Below are positions 9,458 to 18,500 of a stretch of 64,000 bases of DNA, in pieces. The stretch comes from Caulobacter sp. FWC26 (GTDB taxonomy: Bacteria; Pseudomonadota; Alphaproteobacteria; Caulobacterales; Caulobacteraceae): positions 3,760,001 to 3,824,000 of the forward strand of contig NZ_CP033875.1 of the NCBI RefSeq assembly GCF_002742645.2, in the 5' to 3' direction. A program made the translations under genes and the position numbers. The notes under the pieces are model-generated. The model ran no database searches, was not told where the DNA came from, and saw nothing but the letters and a program-made list of their open reading frames with translations. The stretch's first letter is position 1. Each line of letters opens with the position of its first letter.

Positions 9458-10439
9458 CGCCGCGGCGACTTGGTTCGCGCGGCTGCAGGCCGGCGATGTC
9501 TCTCTCCAGGAGCGACGCGACTTCCAGCGTTGGCTGAACGCCGACGCGCGGCACGCCGACGCCTGGAAGGCGGTGGACGGTGTCTGGAACGACCTGTCCA
9601 GCGTCGAGCACGATCCCGCCTTCGCCGCCCTGCGGGCCGACGCGCTGAGCCTGGATGCGTCACGGCCGCGCCTGATCAGCCGGCGCAGCCTGGGCCTGGC
9701 CGCGGCCAGCCTCGTCACCGCCGTCGGCGGCGCGGCGGTGGGCTGGCGTTGGCTCGCCGACCGAAATCCCGCCGCGCCGGTGGCCGACGAGCCGGTGTTT
9801 TCGACGGCCGTGGGCGAGCGCTCGACGTTCCGCCTGGCCGACAATTCGGTCGTGACCCTCAGCACCGACTCCGCCGTCCGGGTCAATCACTGGGACCGGG
9901 AACGCCGGCTGACCCTGGTCAGAGGCCAGGCCTATTTCCAGGTGGCCAAGGACAAGACCCGCCCGTTCATCGTCGCCGCCGGCGATACGTCCGTCACCGC
10001 CGTCGGCACGGCGTTCGACGTGCGCCTGGAGCCGGGCAAGCTGTCGGTGACCCTGGTGGAGGGCCGCGTCCGGATCGCCGGTGACTCGCCCAAGGGGCCG
10101 CGCCAAGTCGAAATAACGGCCGGGTCGCGCTTCGTGGCCGCCGATCGGGCCGACTGGATCATCGCCGCCGTCGACACCGCCAAGGAGGCGGCCTGGCTGC
10201 AGGGCCGCCTCGTCTTCGACGGCGAACCGCTGTCGGCGGTCGTCGCCGAGATGAACCGGTTTTCGGCGCGCAAGCTGGACGTCTCCGACCCCGTGCTGGC
10301 CGCCACCCCGGTCAGCGGCGTGTTCAAGACCGGCCAGATCGACGCGTTCGTCGCGGCCCTGCGCACCTACGGCCTGGTCGAGGTCGGGCGCAGCGACGCC
10401 CAGCGCATCGAGCTGGTGCGCCCCGCGCACGGCGCCTAA
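9411..10439 (+). CDS. FecR-family anti-sigma factor
   Basis: A 342-aa single-pass inner-membrane regulator. Residues 15-55 are the cytoplasmic DUF4880/FecR N-terminal domain with conserved Trp residues (AATWFARLQ ... RRDFQRWLNADARHADAW). One TM segment lies around residues 92-112 (LGLAAASLVTAVGGAAVGW) and is followed by a periplasmic FecR domain (residues 130-235, containing 'AYFQVAKDKTRPFIV' and 'AVGTAFDV') and a C-terminal DUF4974-like STN-binding region. It overlaps the ECF sigma gene by 47 nt. It should hold the sigma inactive until the STN receptor signals. Confidence 0.93.
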   Translation: MTSTTSEHERPEDPASAAATWFARLQAGDVSLQERRDFQRWLNADARHADAWKAVDGVWNDLSSVEHDPAFAALRADALSLDASRPRLISRRSLGLAAASLVTAVGGAAVGWRWLADRNPAAPVADEPVFSTAVGERSTFRLADNSVVTLSTDSAVRVNHWDRERRLTLVRGQAYFQVAKDKTRPFIVAAGDTSVTAVGTAFDVRLEPGKLSVTLVEGRVRIAGDSPKGPRQVEITAGSRFVAADRADWIIAAVDTAKEAAWLQGRLVFDGEPLSAVVAEMNRFSARKLDVSDPVLAATPVSGVFKTGQIDAFVAALRTYGLVEVGRSDAQRIELVRPAHGA

Positions 10440-10562
10440 GGCCCAGGTACAAGTTTTCTCGATCCGAAGGTGAGGTTGCGGCGGCGAGCTGCGTCTTACC
10501 GATCGACCGCCTCCGTTCCGTTGTCCGGGGGCGCGGTCCTTCGCAGTCCGGGGAAACGTCCA

Positions 10563-12047
10563 ATGAAGCTGTCCGCCCTCAAGCTCGCTCTCCTGTCGGC
10601 CACCGTGGCCAGCGGGGTCCTGGCGCCGCACGCCTTCGCCAAACCCGTCCCCGAGGCCGAGAAGGCGCAGATCCTCAAGCTCGTCGATGCGGACGCGGCC
10701 AACATCCAGGACGCGGCCCTGAAGATCTGGAGCTTCGCCGAGGTCGGCTATCAGGAGACCAAGAGCACGGCCCTGCTGCAGGACCAGCTGAAGGCCGCCG
10801 GGTTCGCGGTAAAGGCGGGCGTGACGGGCGAACCGACGGCCTTCATCGCCAGCTACAAGAACGGCGAGGGTCCGGTCATCGCCATCCTGGCCGAGTTCGA
10901 CGCCCTGCCGGGACTGGCCCAGACCGCCGATCCGGTGAAGACCGGCATCCCCGGCCAGATCGCGGGCCACGGCTGCGGCCATAACCTGTTCGGCGCGGCC
11001 TCGGTCGGCGCGGCCGTCGCGCTCAAGGCATGGATGGTCAAGAACAACATCAAGGGCGAGCTGCGCGTCTACGGCACGCCCGCCGAGGAAGGCGGCTCGG
11101 GCAAGGTCTATTTCGTGCGCGACGGCCTGTTCAACGACGTCGACGCCACGCTGCACTGGCACCCGGCCAACAGCAACTCGGCCGTCCAGGGCGTGTCGAT
11201 GGCCAATATCAGCGGCAAGTTCCGCTTCCATGGCGTCTCGGCCCACGCCGCCGGCGCGCCGGAAAAGGGCCGCTCGGCCCTGGACGGCGTCGAGGTCATG
11301 GACGTGGCCACCAACTTCCTGCGCGAGCACACGCCGGACAAGACCCGCATCCACTACGTGATCACCGCCGGCGGCACGGCCCCGAACGTCGTGCCCAACT
11401 TCGCCGAGGTCTACTACTACGTCCGCCACCCCGATCCCGCCGTGGTCAAGGACGTCTGGTCGCGGGTCGAGAAGGCGGCCGAGGGCGCGGCCATCGCGAC
11501 CGGCACGACGGTCGACAAGGAAATCACCGGCGGCGTCTACGCCCTGCTGCCCAACGACACGCTCGGCCGCGTGATGGACGCCAACCTGCGCAAGGTCGGC
11601 GGGATCACCTGGACGCCGGAAGAGATCGCCTTCGCCAAGAAGATCCAGACCTCGCTGGTCAATCCGCCCTCGATCGACACGGTCAAGACGGAGGAGCCCT
11701 ACAAGATCGAGCTGGAGGGCGGCGGCGGCTCGACCGACGTCTCCGACATCAGCTGGGTCACGCCGACCGTGGGCCTGGGCACGGCGACCTTCGTGCCCGG
11801 CTCGGCCGGTCACAGCTGGCAGAACGTCGCCGCGGCCGGCTCCTCGATCGGCGTGAAGGGCGCGGTAAACGCCGCCAAGACCCTGGCCCTGACCGGCGCG
11901 GACCTGTTCGCCAACCCCGACATCGTCAAGAAGGCCAAGGCCGAGCTCAACGAGCGCCGTGGTCCGAACTTCACCTACAAGGCCATGCTGGGCGATCGTC
12001 CGCCGGCCCTCGACTACCGCAAGCCCGCTGGGGCCGCGCACGAATAG
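10563..12047 (+). CDS. Exported M20-family amidohydrolase (AbgB-like)
   Basis: A 494-aa metallo-amidohydrolase. The ATG at 10563 (preceded by GGGGAAA) gives a clear Sec signal peptide, residues 1-26 ending HAFA-KP. The mature part resembles p-aminobenzoyl-glutamate hydrolase subunit B/M20D enzymes: '[10 protein letters not shown]' (residues 134-143) supplies a metal-binding His pair, '[11 protein letters not shown]' the catalytic/metal Glu pair, then a dimerisation (lid) domain and a C-terminal 'GSAGHSWQN' His. AbgB homologues cleave N-acyl or amide bonds on small molecules; the periplasmic location suggests scavenging of a peptide-like conjugate. It stands alone, 120 nt after fecR, and is followed by a strong hairpin. 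Confidence 0.88.
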   Translation: MKLSALKLALLSATVASGVLAPHAFAKPVPEAEKAQILKLVDADAANIQDAALKIWSFAEVGYQETKSTALLQDQLKAAGFAVKAGVTGEPTAFIASYKNGEGPVIAILAEFDALPGLAQTADPVKTGIPGQIAGHGCGHNLFGAASVGAAVALKAWMVKNNIKGELRVYGTPAEEGGSGKVYFVRDGLFNDVDATLHWHPANSNSAVQGVSMANISGKFRFHGVSAHAAGAPEKGRSALDGVEVMDVATNFLREHTPDKTRIHYVITAGGTAPNVVPNFAEVYYYVRHPDPAVVKDVWSRVEKAAEGAAIATGTTVDKEITGGVYALLPNDTLGRVMDANLRKVGGITWTPEEIAFAKKIQTSLVNPPSIDTVKTEEPYKIELEGGGGSTDVSDISWVTPTVGLGTATFVPGSAGHSWQNVAAAGSSIGVKGAVNAAKTLALTGADLFANPDIVKKAKAELNERRGPNFTYKAMLGDRPPALDYRKPAGAAHE

Positions 12048-12075
12048 CGATCGTCCGCCTCCCCGGCGATCGTCA

Positions 12076-12109
12076 GCGGCCGGCGCGTCCCCCCCCTTGC
12101 GCCGGCCGC
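12076..12109 (+). terminator. Terminator-like hairpin after the M20 gene
   Basis: A perfect 11-bp inverted repeat (GCGGCCGGCGC / GCGCCGGCCGC) with a 12-base C-rich loop, followed by TCCTCTTT. It sits 29 nt after the M20 stop and before the next small gene. The tail is only moderately T-rich, so an attenuating role is possible. Confidence 0.6.
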
Positions 12110-12139
12110 GTCCTCTTTCACCCCTTGTTGGAGTCCCGT

Positions 12140-12340
12140 GTGAGCGACACCGTGGTCATCAGCGCCGAGCGCTTCGAGACGCTCAAGAACGCCCTGCCCG
12201 CCATCACCCGCGAGCACCTCACCCGCATCTATGGGATTAGCGAAACCACCTGGACCAAGCTGCGCCGCGGCGAGCCGATCAAGCGCAACACCTGGGAGCG
12301 CATGCAGGCTCGGCTGGCGCGCGTCCTTCCCGGCGCTTAA
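12140..12340 (+). CDS. Conserved small protein with HTH-like sequence (66 aa)
   Basis: Starts at a GTG just after GGAG (7 nt away) and encodes 66 aa with no signal or TM. The middle, '[34 protein letters not shown]' in character, reads like a short helix-turn-helix (Xre-like: helix, G-I-S turn, recognition helix with TTWTKLRRG). The basic, helix-rich composition fits a small DNA-binding protein. Function is unknown; the call rests on codon usage, a ribosome site and fold-like pattern. It ends 25 nt before the convergent histidine kinase stop. Confidence 0.65.
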   Translation: MSDTVVISAERFETLKNALPAITREHLTRIYGISETTWTKLRRGEPIKRNTWERMQARLARVLPGA

Positions 12341-12365
12341 CAGTCCCGACGCTCTCGTCGCCGCG

Positions 12366-13721
12366 CTAAGCAGTGATCGCCGGGAAGGTCAGGATCACCC
12401 GCAGACCGCCTGGCGGCGCGAGGTCCAGCACCACGCGACCTTCGTAAAGCCCGACCAGATCGCGCACGATCGACAGCCCCAGGCCATGGCCGGGCGTCCG
12501 CTCGTCCAGCCGCTCGCCGAGGCCGAAGACGTGCTCATAGCTCTCCGGCGGCAGGCCGGGTCCGTCGTCGTCGACGATGATCTCGGCGAAGTCGCCCCGG
12601 CGCCGCACCAGGATCTCCGTCCGCGACCGCGCCCATTTGCCAGCGTTGTCGATGACGTTGCCGAGAATCTCGCTGAGGTCCTGAGCGTCCACCGCGACGA
12701 TGGGCTGGTCTTGGTAGTCGACGACGAACGACACGTCCCGGCGCGCATAGAGGCGCGAGAGGGCTGCGACCACCGGGTCCAGCGTCGCCTTGACATCCGC
12801 CGCCACGCCCGGCGCCCGCTTCAACGCCGCCGCGCGGGCGCGGGCGATCTGATAGTCGATCTGCCGGCGCATTCGCTCGCACTGCAGGATGACCACCTCG
12901 GCGGCCTCGCCCTGTCCGGCGGCGCGCATCCGCTCGGCCTCGTCGACCAGGATGGCCAGGGGCGTCTTGAGCGCGTGGGCGAGGTTGCCGGCCTGGGTGC
13001 GGGCGCGCCGCAGCATCTCGACATTGGCCTCGAGCAGGGCGTTCAGGTCGATCGCCAGCGGACGCACCTCGCTGGGGAGGTCCTCCGGCAGACGGCTCGC
13101 CTGGCCCAGGCGAACGGCCGACAGCGCGTGGCGCATGCGGGTCAGCGGACGCAGTCCGAACCAGACCTGGAGCATCGCCGCGCCGATCAGGCCAGCGGCG
13201 ACGATCGTCAGCGACAGGAAGAGCGTCCAGTTGAATCGTCCCAACACCTGGTCGAGCAGACGCTGGTCCACGCCGATCCCCAGGCGCAGGGGCGCTCCGT
13301 GCGGGTTGGCGACCGAGCGCTCCACCAGGCGAACCTGCCCGGAGGGGCCGTCAATGAAGACGTGCCGCTCGACGCCGAGCGGGGGCAGCGGATCTGGCAA
13401 CGGCAGGTCGCGCCCCGCCAGGGAGGGAGAGGTGATGGCCTGCCCGCCGGGGCCTTCAACCCGCCAGTAGAAGCCTGAATCCTTCGGCAGGAATCGGGGA
13501 TCGCTCAGACGGCGATGCAGCGAAAGACCGCCATCCGGCGCGATGTCGATCAGCGCGGCCAGTTCGGCGGCGTGACCGTGCAACTCGTCGTCGAACTGCT
13601 GGGTCACGTGGGCCTTGAACAGTTCCGACAGCAAAAAGCCGCTGACGGCGAGGCCGGCGATGATCCAGACGGCGGCGCCGACGATCAGGCGCGTGCGAAA
13701 ACTGGTCCACAGCTGGCGCAT
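12366..13721 (-). CDS. Sensor histidine kinase (PhoQ/QseC-like) of the metal-efflux locus
   Basis: A 451-aa inner-membrane kinase. It has TM1 at residues 11-33, a periplasmic sensor (34-165), TM2 at about 168-190 and a HAMP region. The HisKA H-box is 'NLAHALKTPLA', with the phospho-accepting His at residue 249. The ATPase has an N-box 'NVIDNAGKWA', G1 'DDGPGLPPE' and G2 'GLGLSI'. The HALKTPL H-box is typical of the PhoQ-like group. Its ATG overlaps the response-regulator stop (TGATG), so the two are coupled. It sits divergent from the RND efflux genes, so metal sensing is inferred. Its partner regulator is frameshifted in this sequence, which would leave this kinase without its cognate output. 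Confidence 0.9.
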   Translation of the reverse strand: MRQLWTSFRTRLIVGAAVWIIAGLAVSGFLLSELFKAHVTQQFDDELHGHAAELAALIDIAPDGGLSLHRRLSDPRFLPKDSGFYWRVEGPGGQAITSPSLAGRDLPLPDPLPPLGVERHVFIDGPSGQVRLVERSVANPHGAPLRLGIGVDQRLLDQVLGRFNWTLFLSLTIVAAGLIGAAMLQVWFGLRPLTRMRHALSAVRLGQASRLPEDLPSEVRPLAIDLNALLEANVEMLRRARTQAGNLAHALKTPLAILVDEAERMRAAGQGEAAEVVILQCERMRRQIDYQIARARAAALKRAPGVAADVKATLDPVVAALSRLYARRDVSFVVDYQDQPIVAVDAQDLSEILGNVIDNAGKWARSRTEILVRRRGDFAEIIVDDDGPGLPPESYEHVFGLGERLDERTPGHGLGLSIVRDLVGLYEGRVVLDLAPPGGLRVILTFPAITA

Positions 13722-14379
13722 CAGGCGAACTTGTATCCCAGGCCTCGGATCGTCCGGATCGCGTCCTTGCCCAGCTTCTTGCGCAGGCGGGCGACATAGA
13801 CCTCGATCGTGTTGGACTCCCGCGTCTCGTCCAGGCTGTAGACGTGGTCGATCAGTTCGCCCTGCGACACCACGCGGCCCGCGCGGTGCATCAGATAGGC
13901 CAGCACTTTCAGTTCGCGGGCGGTCAGCTCCACGGCCTCTTCGCCGCGCTGGACGGTCCCGGCCTCGGGGTCGAGCACGATGTCGCCGCGACGCATCACC
14001 GGCGACGACCGGCCCGCCGAGCGCCGCGTAAGCGCCCGCAGGCGCGCCACCACCTCGGCGTTCTGGAAGGGCTTGCCGAGATAGTCGTCGGCCCCGGCGT
14101 TCAGGCCCTCCACCCGGTCGGTCCAGGCGTCGCGGGCCGTCAGCACCAGCACCGGCATGTCGCGCCCCTCGCGGCGCCACTGCTTCAACACCTCCAGCCC
14201 CGGCAGGCGCGGCAGGCCCAGATCCAGCACCACGGCGTCGAAGTCGTTGGTGCGGCCCAGCAGCAGGCCCGTCTCACCGTCCCCGGCGCGTTCGACGACG
14301 AAGCTCGCCTCCGCCAGCGCCGCGGCGAGGCGAGGCGACGGGCGATTTCCGGATCATCTTCGACGAGCAGGACGCGAAT
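13721..14379 (-). pseudogene. OmpR-family response regulator, frameshifted (CzcR/QseB-like)
   Basis: The receiver N-terminus (IRVLLVEDDPEIARR) lies in one frame. From the phospho-acceptor region (VVLDLGLPRLPG) to the winged-helix C-terminus (ESNTIEVYVARLRKKLG, ending GYKFA) it lies in another. The break coincides with three tandem copies of TCGCC (coding strand) around 14324-14338. Removing one 5-bp copy restores an uninterrupted 217-aa protein reading RRLAAALAEASFVVERAG across the junction. The apparent start is ATT at 14379, with AAAGGAG 7 nt upstream; the only upstream alternative in frame is a GTG at 14415, which would place the ribosome site inside the gene. As read, only a 170-aa fragment from 14233 lacking the acidic pocket could be made. 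It is divergent from the efflux genes. Confidence 0.85.
14324..14338. repeat. Tandem (GGCGA)x3 microsatellite disrupting the response regulator
   Basis: Three uninterrupted 5-bp units on the plus strand, with a fourth copy 2 bp further on (14341-14345). Two units would keep the response regulator in frame; three do not. This is a slipped-strand-type site. Confidence 0.85.
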
Positions 14380-14444
14380 GGCGGGTCTCCTTTGGCGGAC
14401 GCCACAGCATAGCACTCCCGGCTGAAACGAACCTGACAGGACGC

Positions 14445-14488
14445 TTTCAGCTTCGTTTCAGCTTCGCTTCAGACACGCTTCAGGCTGG
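14445..14488. promoter_or_regulatory. Four 11-bp direct repeats upstream of the efflux genes (putative response-regulator operator)
   Basis: TTTCAGCTTCG occurs twice in exact tandem (14445-14455, 14456-14466), followed in the same 11-bp register by CTTCAGACACG and CTTCAGGCTGG. An inverted copy (GGCTGAAACG) lies at 14420-14429. OmpR-family regulators bind direct repeats spaced about one helical turn. The position between the regulator start and the adaptor gene makes this the probable operator for both directions. Confidence 0.6.
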
Positions 14489-14526
14489 CGGCGCATCAGG
14501 GGCGCGTTCAATCCCCCGAGGAGCCC

Positions 14527-15564
14527 ATGCCCCCCGCTCATCCCCTGGTCGCCGCCGCGCTCCTCGCCTGTCTCTTCAGCACCTCCGCCCTGGCCGCCGG
14601 TCCGATGGCCTTGAGCGCGGCGCAGGAGAAGGCCATGGGGATCGTCCTGACCACCGCCAAGCCAGCTTCAGGCGCGCCCGTGGCGGCGCTGCCTGGCGCG
14701 ATCACGCCTCCGCTCAACGACCGGCGGGTGGTCGCCGCCCCCTTCGCCGGGACGGTGACGCGGATCCACGTGCTGGAGGGTCAGTCGGTCAAGGCCGGCG
14801 CGCCGCTGGTGACGCTGTTCAGCCGCGAAGCGCTGGCGGTGTCCTCGGAGCTCGTCCAAAGCCAGGCCGAACTGCGCGTGGCCGAGGCCGCCGCGCGACG
14901 GCTGCAACAGCTGGCCAGCGAAGGCGTCATCGCCGGCGCCCGGGCCGAGGAGGCGCAAGCCCGGCTGCAGCAGGCCCGCGCCATGGTCAACGAGCGTCGT
15001 CGCCTGCTCTCCGGCGCCGGCTGAACCCGTGGCGAGTACGTCCTGCGCGCTCCGACCGCCGGCCGCGTGGCGGCTGTCACCGCCCAGCCCGGCGGCGGCC
15101 TGGAGGCCATGGCCCCGGCCGTGACCCTGGACCGCGCCGATCGCCTGTGGGTCGAGGCGCGCGTCTCCCCCGAAGTCGCTCGCCGGCTGAAGGTCGGCTA
15201 TCCGGTTCGGGTCGGCGACATCACCGGGCGCATCGTGGCGCTCGGCGCCAGCATCGATCCCAAGACCCGGTCCCTGCCCCTGCGCGCCGAACTGGCCACC
15301 GCCGCGGGCCTTGCGCCCGGTCAGACGGTCACGGTGACGGTGCTGAGCCCCGCACCGAGCGGCGCCCAGACCATTCCGCGCGGCGCCCTGGCGCAGGACA
15401 GCGCCGGCGCCCGCGTGTTCGTCAAGACCGCCGCCGGCTACGAGGCGCGCGCCGTGACGGTACTGGGCGCGGCCGGCGTCGAAGCGGTTGTGACCGGCCT
15501 CGCCCCCGGCGCGCGCATCGCGGCCTCAGGCGCGTCTCAACTGAAGTCGGCGCTGGGCCACTAG
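14527..15564 (+). pseudogene. RND efflux periplasmic adaptor (CzcB/CusB-like), interrupted by in-frame TGA
   Basis: The reading frame is continuous over 345 codons except for a TGA at 15022-15024. The first part (165 aa) has a Sec signal (ending ALAA-GP), the first half of the lipoyl/barrel-sandwich domain (RVVAAPFAGTVTRIHVLEGQSV, residues 67-88) and a coiled-coil hairpin (residues 100-160, Ala/Gln/Arg rich). The second part, in the same frame, resumes with EYVLRAPTAGRVAAV (second half of the lipoyl domain), then beta-barrel and membrane-proximal domains (IPRGAL, GLAPGARI). One substitution explains the break. The truncated product would lack the parts that bind the pump. It is directly followed (1 bp gap) by the RND pump gene. 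Confidence 0.88.
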
Positions 15565-15565
15565 C

Positions 15566-18500
15566 ATGCGCAAGCTCATCGCCCTGGCGCTCTCGCAGCG
15601 CCTGCTGGCCGCCGTGCTGGCCATCGCCCTGGTCGGACTGGGCGCGAACGCGTTCCTGAAACTGCCCGTCGACGCCTTTCCCGACATCTCGCCGACCCAG
15701 GTGAAGATCATTCTCAAGGCCCCCGGCATGACCCCAGAGGAGGTCGAGAGCCAGGTCATCACGCCGCTGGAGATGGAGCTGCTGGGCATTCCCAAGCAGG
15801 CCATGCTGCGCTCGACGGCCAAGTACGCGATCGCCGACCTGACCATCGATTTCGCGCCGGGCACGGACGTGTACTGGGCCCGCCAGCAGACCGCCGAGCG
15901 CCTATCCAACGCCCTGGGCGCCTTGCCGGCGGGCGTCAGCGGCGGTCTCTCGCCCATCTCCACGCCCCTGTCCGACGTCTTCATGTTCACGCTGGAGGGC
16001 GAGGGCCTGACGCTGGAGCAGAAGCGCACCCTGCTCGACTGGACCGTCCGCCCGGCCCTGCGCGGCCTGCCCGGCGTCGCCGACGTCAACGTGCTGGGCG
16101 GCCGGGCCAAGACCTTCGAGGTCTCGCCCGATCCCGCCGCCCTGGCCGCCTCGGGCCTGACCGCCCAGGCGATCATCGACGCCATTCCCGCTTCGAACCG
16201 CAACGACGGCTCGGGTCGCCTCAGCGAGGGCGAAGAGGCGCTGGTCGTGCGCGTCGCAGGGGCGATCACCAGCCTGGACGACCTGCGCGACACCGCCATC
16301 GCCTTGCCCGGCGGGGGCGTCGCGCGCCTCGGCGATCTGGCGGAGGTCAGCGAAGGCGCCCTGACCCGCTATGGCGCGGTGACCGAGAACGGCCGCGAGG
16401 AAGCCGTTCAGGCCATCGTCATCGCTCTGCGGGGCGCCGACGCCAAGGCGGTCGTCCGATCGGTCGAGGCGCGGCTGAAGGAGATCCAGCCTTCCCTGCC
16501 CAAGGGCGTCACCATCAGCCCCTTCTACAATCGCTCCGACCTGATCCAGCGCGCGACCGGAACCGTCAACAAGGCCCTGGTCGAGGCGACGGTCCTGGTG
16601 GTCATTCTGCTGCTGCTGTTCCTGGGCGATCTGCGGGCCGCCACCATAGTGGCCGTGACCCTGCCCCTGGCGGCGTTGACCACCTTCCTTTTGATGAAGA
16701 CCTTCGGCCTGTCGGCGAACCTGATGAGCCTGGGCGGACTGGCCATCGCCATCGGCATGCTGGTCGACGCCGCCGTGGTCGTGGTCGAGAACACCGTCGA
16801 GCGCCTCGACAACCCGAGCCTCACCGGCTCCCGTCGCCTGCACGCGATCTATGAAGCCGTCGCCGAGGTCGCCGCGCCGGTGACGTCGGGCGTCTTGATC
16901 ATCTGCCTGGTGTTCCTGCCCCTGCTCAGCCTGCAGGGCCTGGAGGGCAAGCTGTTCGCGCCGGTGGCCCTGACCATCGTCTTCGCCCTGGGCTCGTCGC
17001 TGCTGCTGTCGTTCACGGTGATCCCCGTCCTGGCCGCCTTGTTGCTGAAGGCCCATCCGCACCAGGAGTCCTGGATCATGCGCCGGATCGGGCCGTTCTA
17101 TGAACGCCGACTGGCCAAGGCCCTGGCGCGTCCCAAGCCGGTCTTCGCGGCGGCCGGCGGCGGCATGGTGCTGGCGGCGATCGCCTATGTGCTGATCGGG
17201 AAGAGCTTCATGCCGACGATGGATGAAGGCGCGATCCTGATGCAGCTGGCCAAGCTGCCCTCGATCAATCTCGACGCCAGCGCCCGGCAGGACATGGCGG
17301 TGCAGCGCGCGATCCTGGCGCAGGTGCCCGAGGTGAAGCGGATCGTCGCCCGTGTCGGCTCCGACGAGCTCGGCCTCGACCCCATGGGCCTGAATGAGAC
17401 CGACAGCTTCCTCGTGCTGGCCGACCGCAAGGATTGGCGCAAGAAGGACAAGGCCTGGCTGACCGAGGAGATCCGCAAGGTCGCGGCGCAGTTCCCCGGG
17501 GTGGAGGCCACCTTCACCCAACCCATCGAGATGCGGGTGTCGGAGATGCTGACCGGCAGCCGCGGGGACCTGGCCGTCAAGGTGTTCGGCCCCGACCTCC
17601 GGACGCTGGGAGATCTGGCCGGCCGCATCGAGGAGACCCTCAAGAAGACGCGCGGCGCCTCCGACGTCTATACCGTCGCCGGCGACAGCGTGACCTACCT
17701 GCAGCTGGACGTCGACCGGGCCGCCGCCGTGCGGGTCGGCCTCTCCGCCCAGGCCCTGCAGCAGGAGCTGCGCGCTCAGCTGGAAGGCGCCCCCGCCGGG
17801 GTGGTCTTCGAGCAGGGCAAGCGTACGCCGATCCTGGTCCGGGGGCCGCAGGACCTGCGCGAGGACCCGGTCCTGTTCGAACAGGCCCAGATCGCCACGC
17901 CCGACGGCGGCGTCGTGCGCGCCGGCGACGTGGCCCGCATTCAGCGCCGCGAAGGTCCGGTCAAGATCGACCGGGAGAACGCCTCCCGCTTCGCCGTGAT
18001 CCAGGCCTATGTCCAGGGTCGCGACCTGGTCGGCTTCGTCAAGGAAGCCCAGGCCAATGTCGCGCGCGAGGTTCCGCTGCCGCCAGGCTACCGTATCGCC
18101 TGGGGCGGACAGTTCGAGAACCAGAAACGCGCCGCCGCACGGCTGGGCGTGGTGGTGCCGATGGCGCTGGGTCTGATCTTCCTCGTCCTGTTCATCAGCC
18201 TGAAGTCCACGCGCCAGTCGCTGCTGATCCTGGCCAACATTCCGTTCGCGATGATCGGCGGGTTGGTGGCCCTGTGGATCTCAGGCGAGTACCTCTCGGT
18301 TCCCGCCTCGGTCGGCCTGATCGCCCTGCTGGGCATCGCGGTGCTCAACGGCCTGGTTCTCGTCTCGCACTTCAACGAGCTGGTGCAGCGCGGCCGCGAC
18401 GTCGCCACGGCCGTCACCGAGGGCGCGCGGCGCCGGCTGCGGCCGGTGCTGATGACCGCCAGCATCACCGCGCTGGGCCTGGTGCCGCTGCTGACCGCCA

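Noticed and set aside
14324..14345. Programmed ribosomal frameshift in the response regulator
   Set aside because: No slippery heptamer or downstream pseudoknot is evident; the 5-bp tandem copy explains the shift.
14445..14488. Short regular repeats considered as a CRISPR remnant
   Set aside because: 11-bp head-to-tail units with no spacers; fits an operator. No CRISPR array or cas gene is present in the window.
15022..15024. TGA in the adaptor considered as selenocysteine
   Set aside because: No selenoprotein family has Sec at this place and no SECIS-like hairpin directly follows; a nonsense change is simpler.
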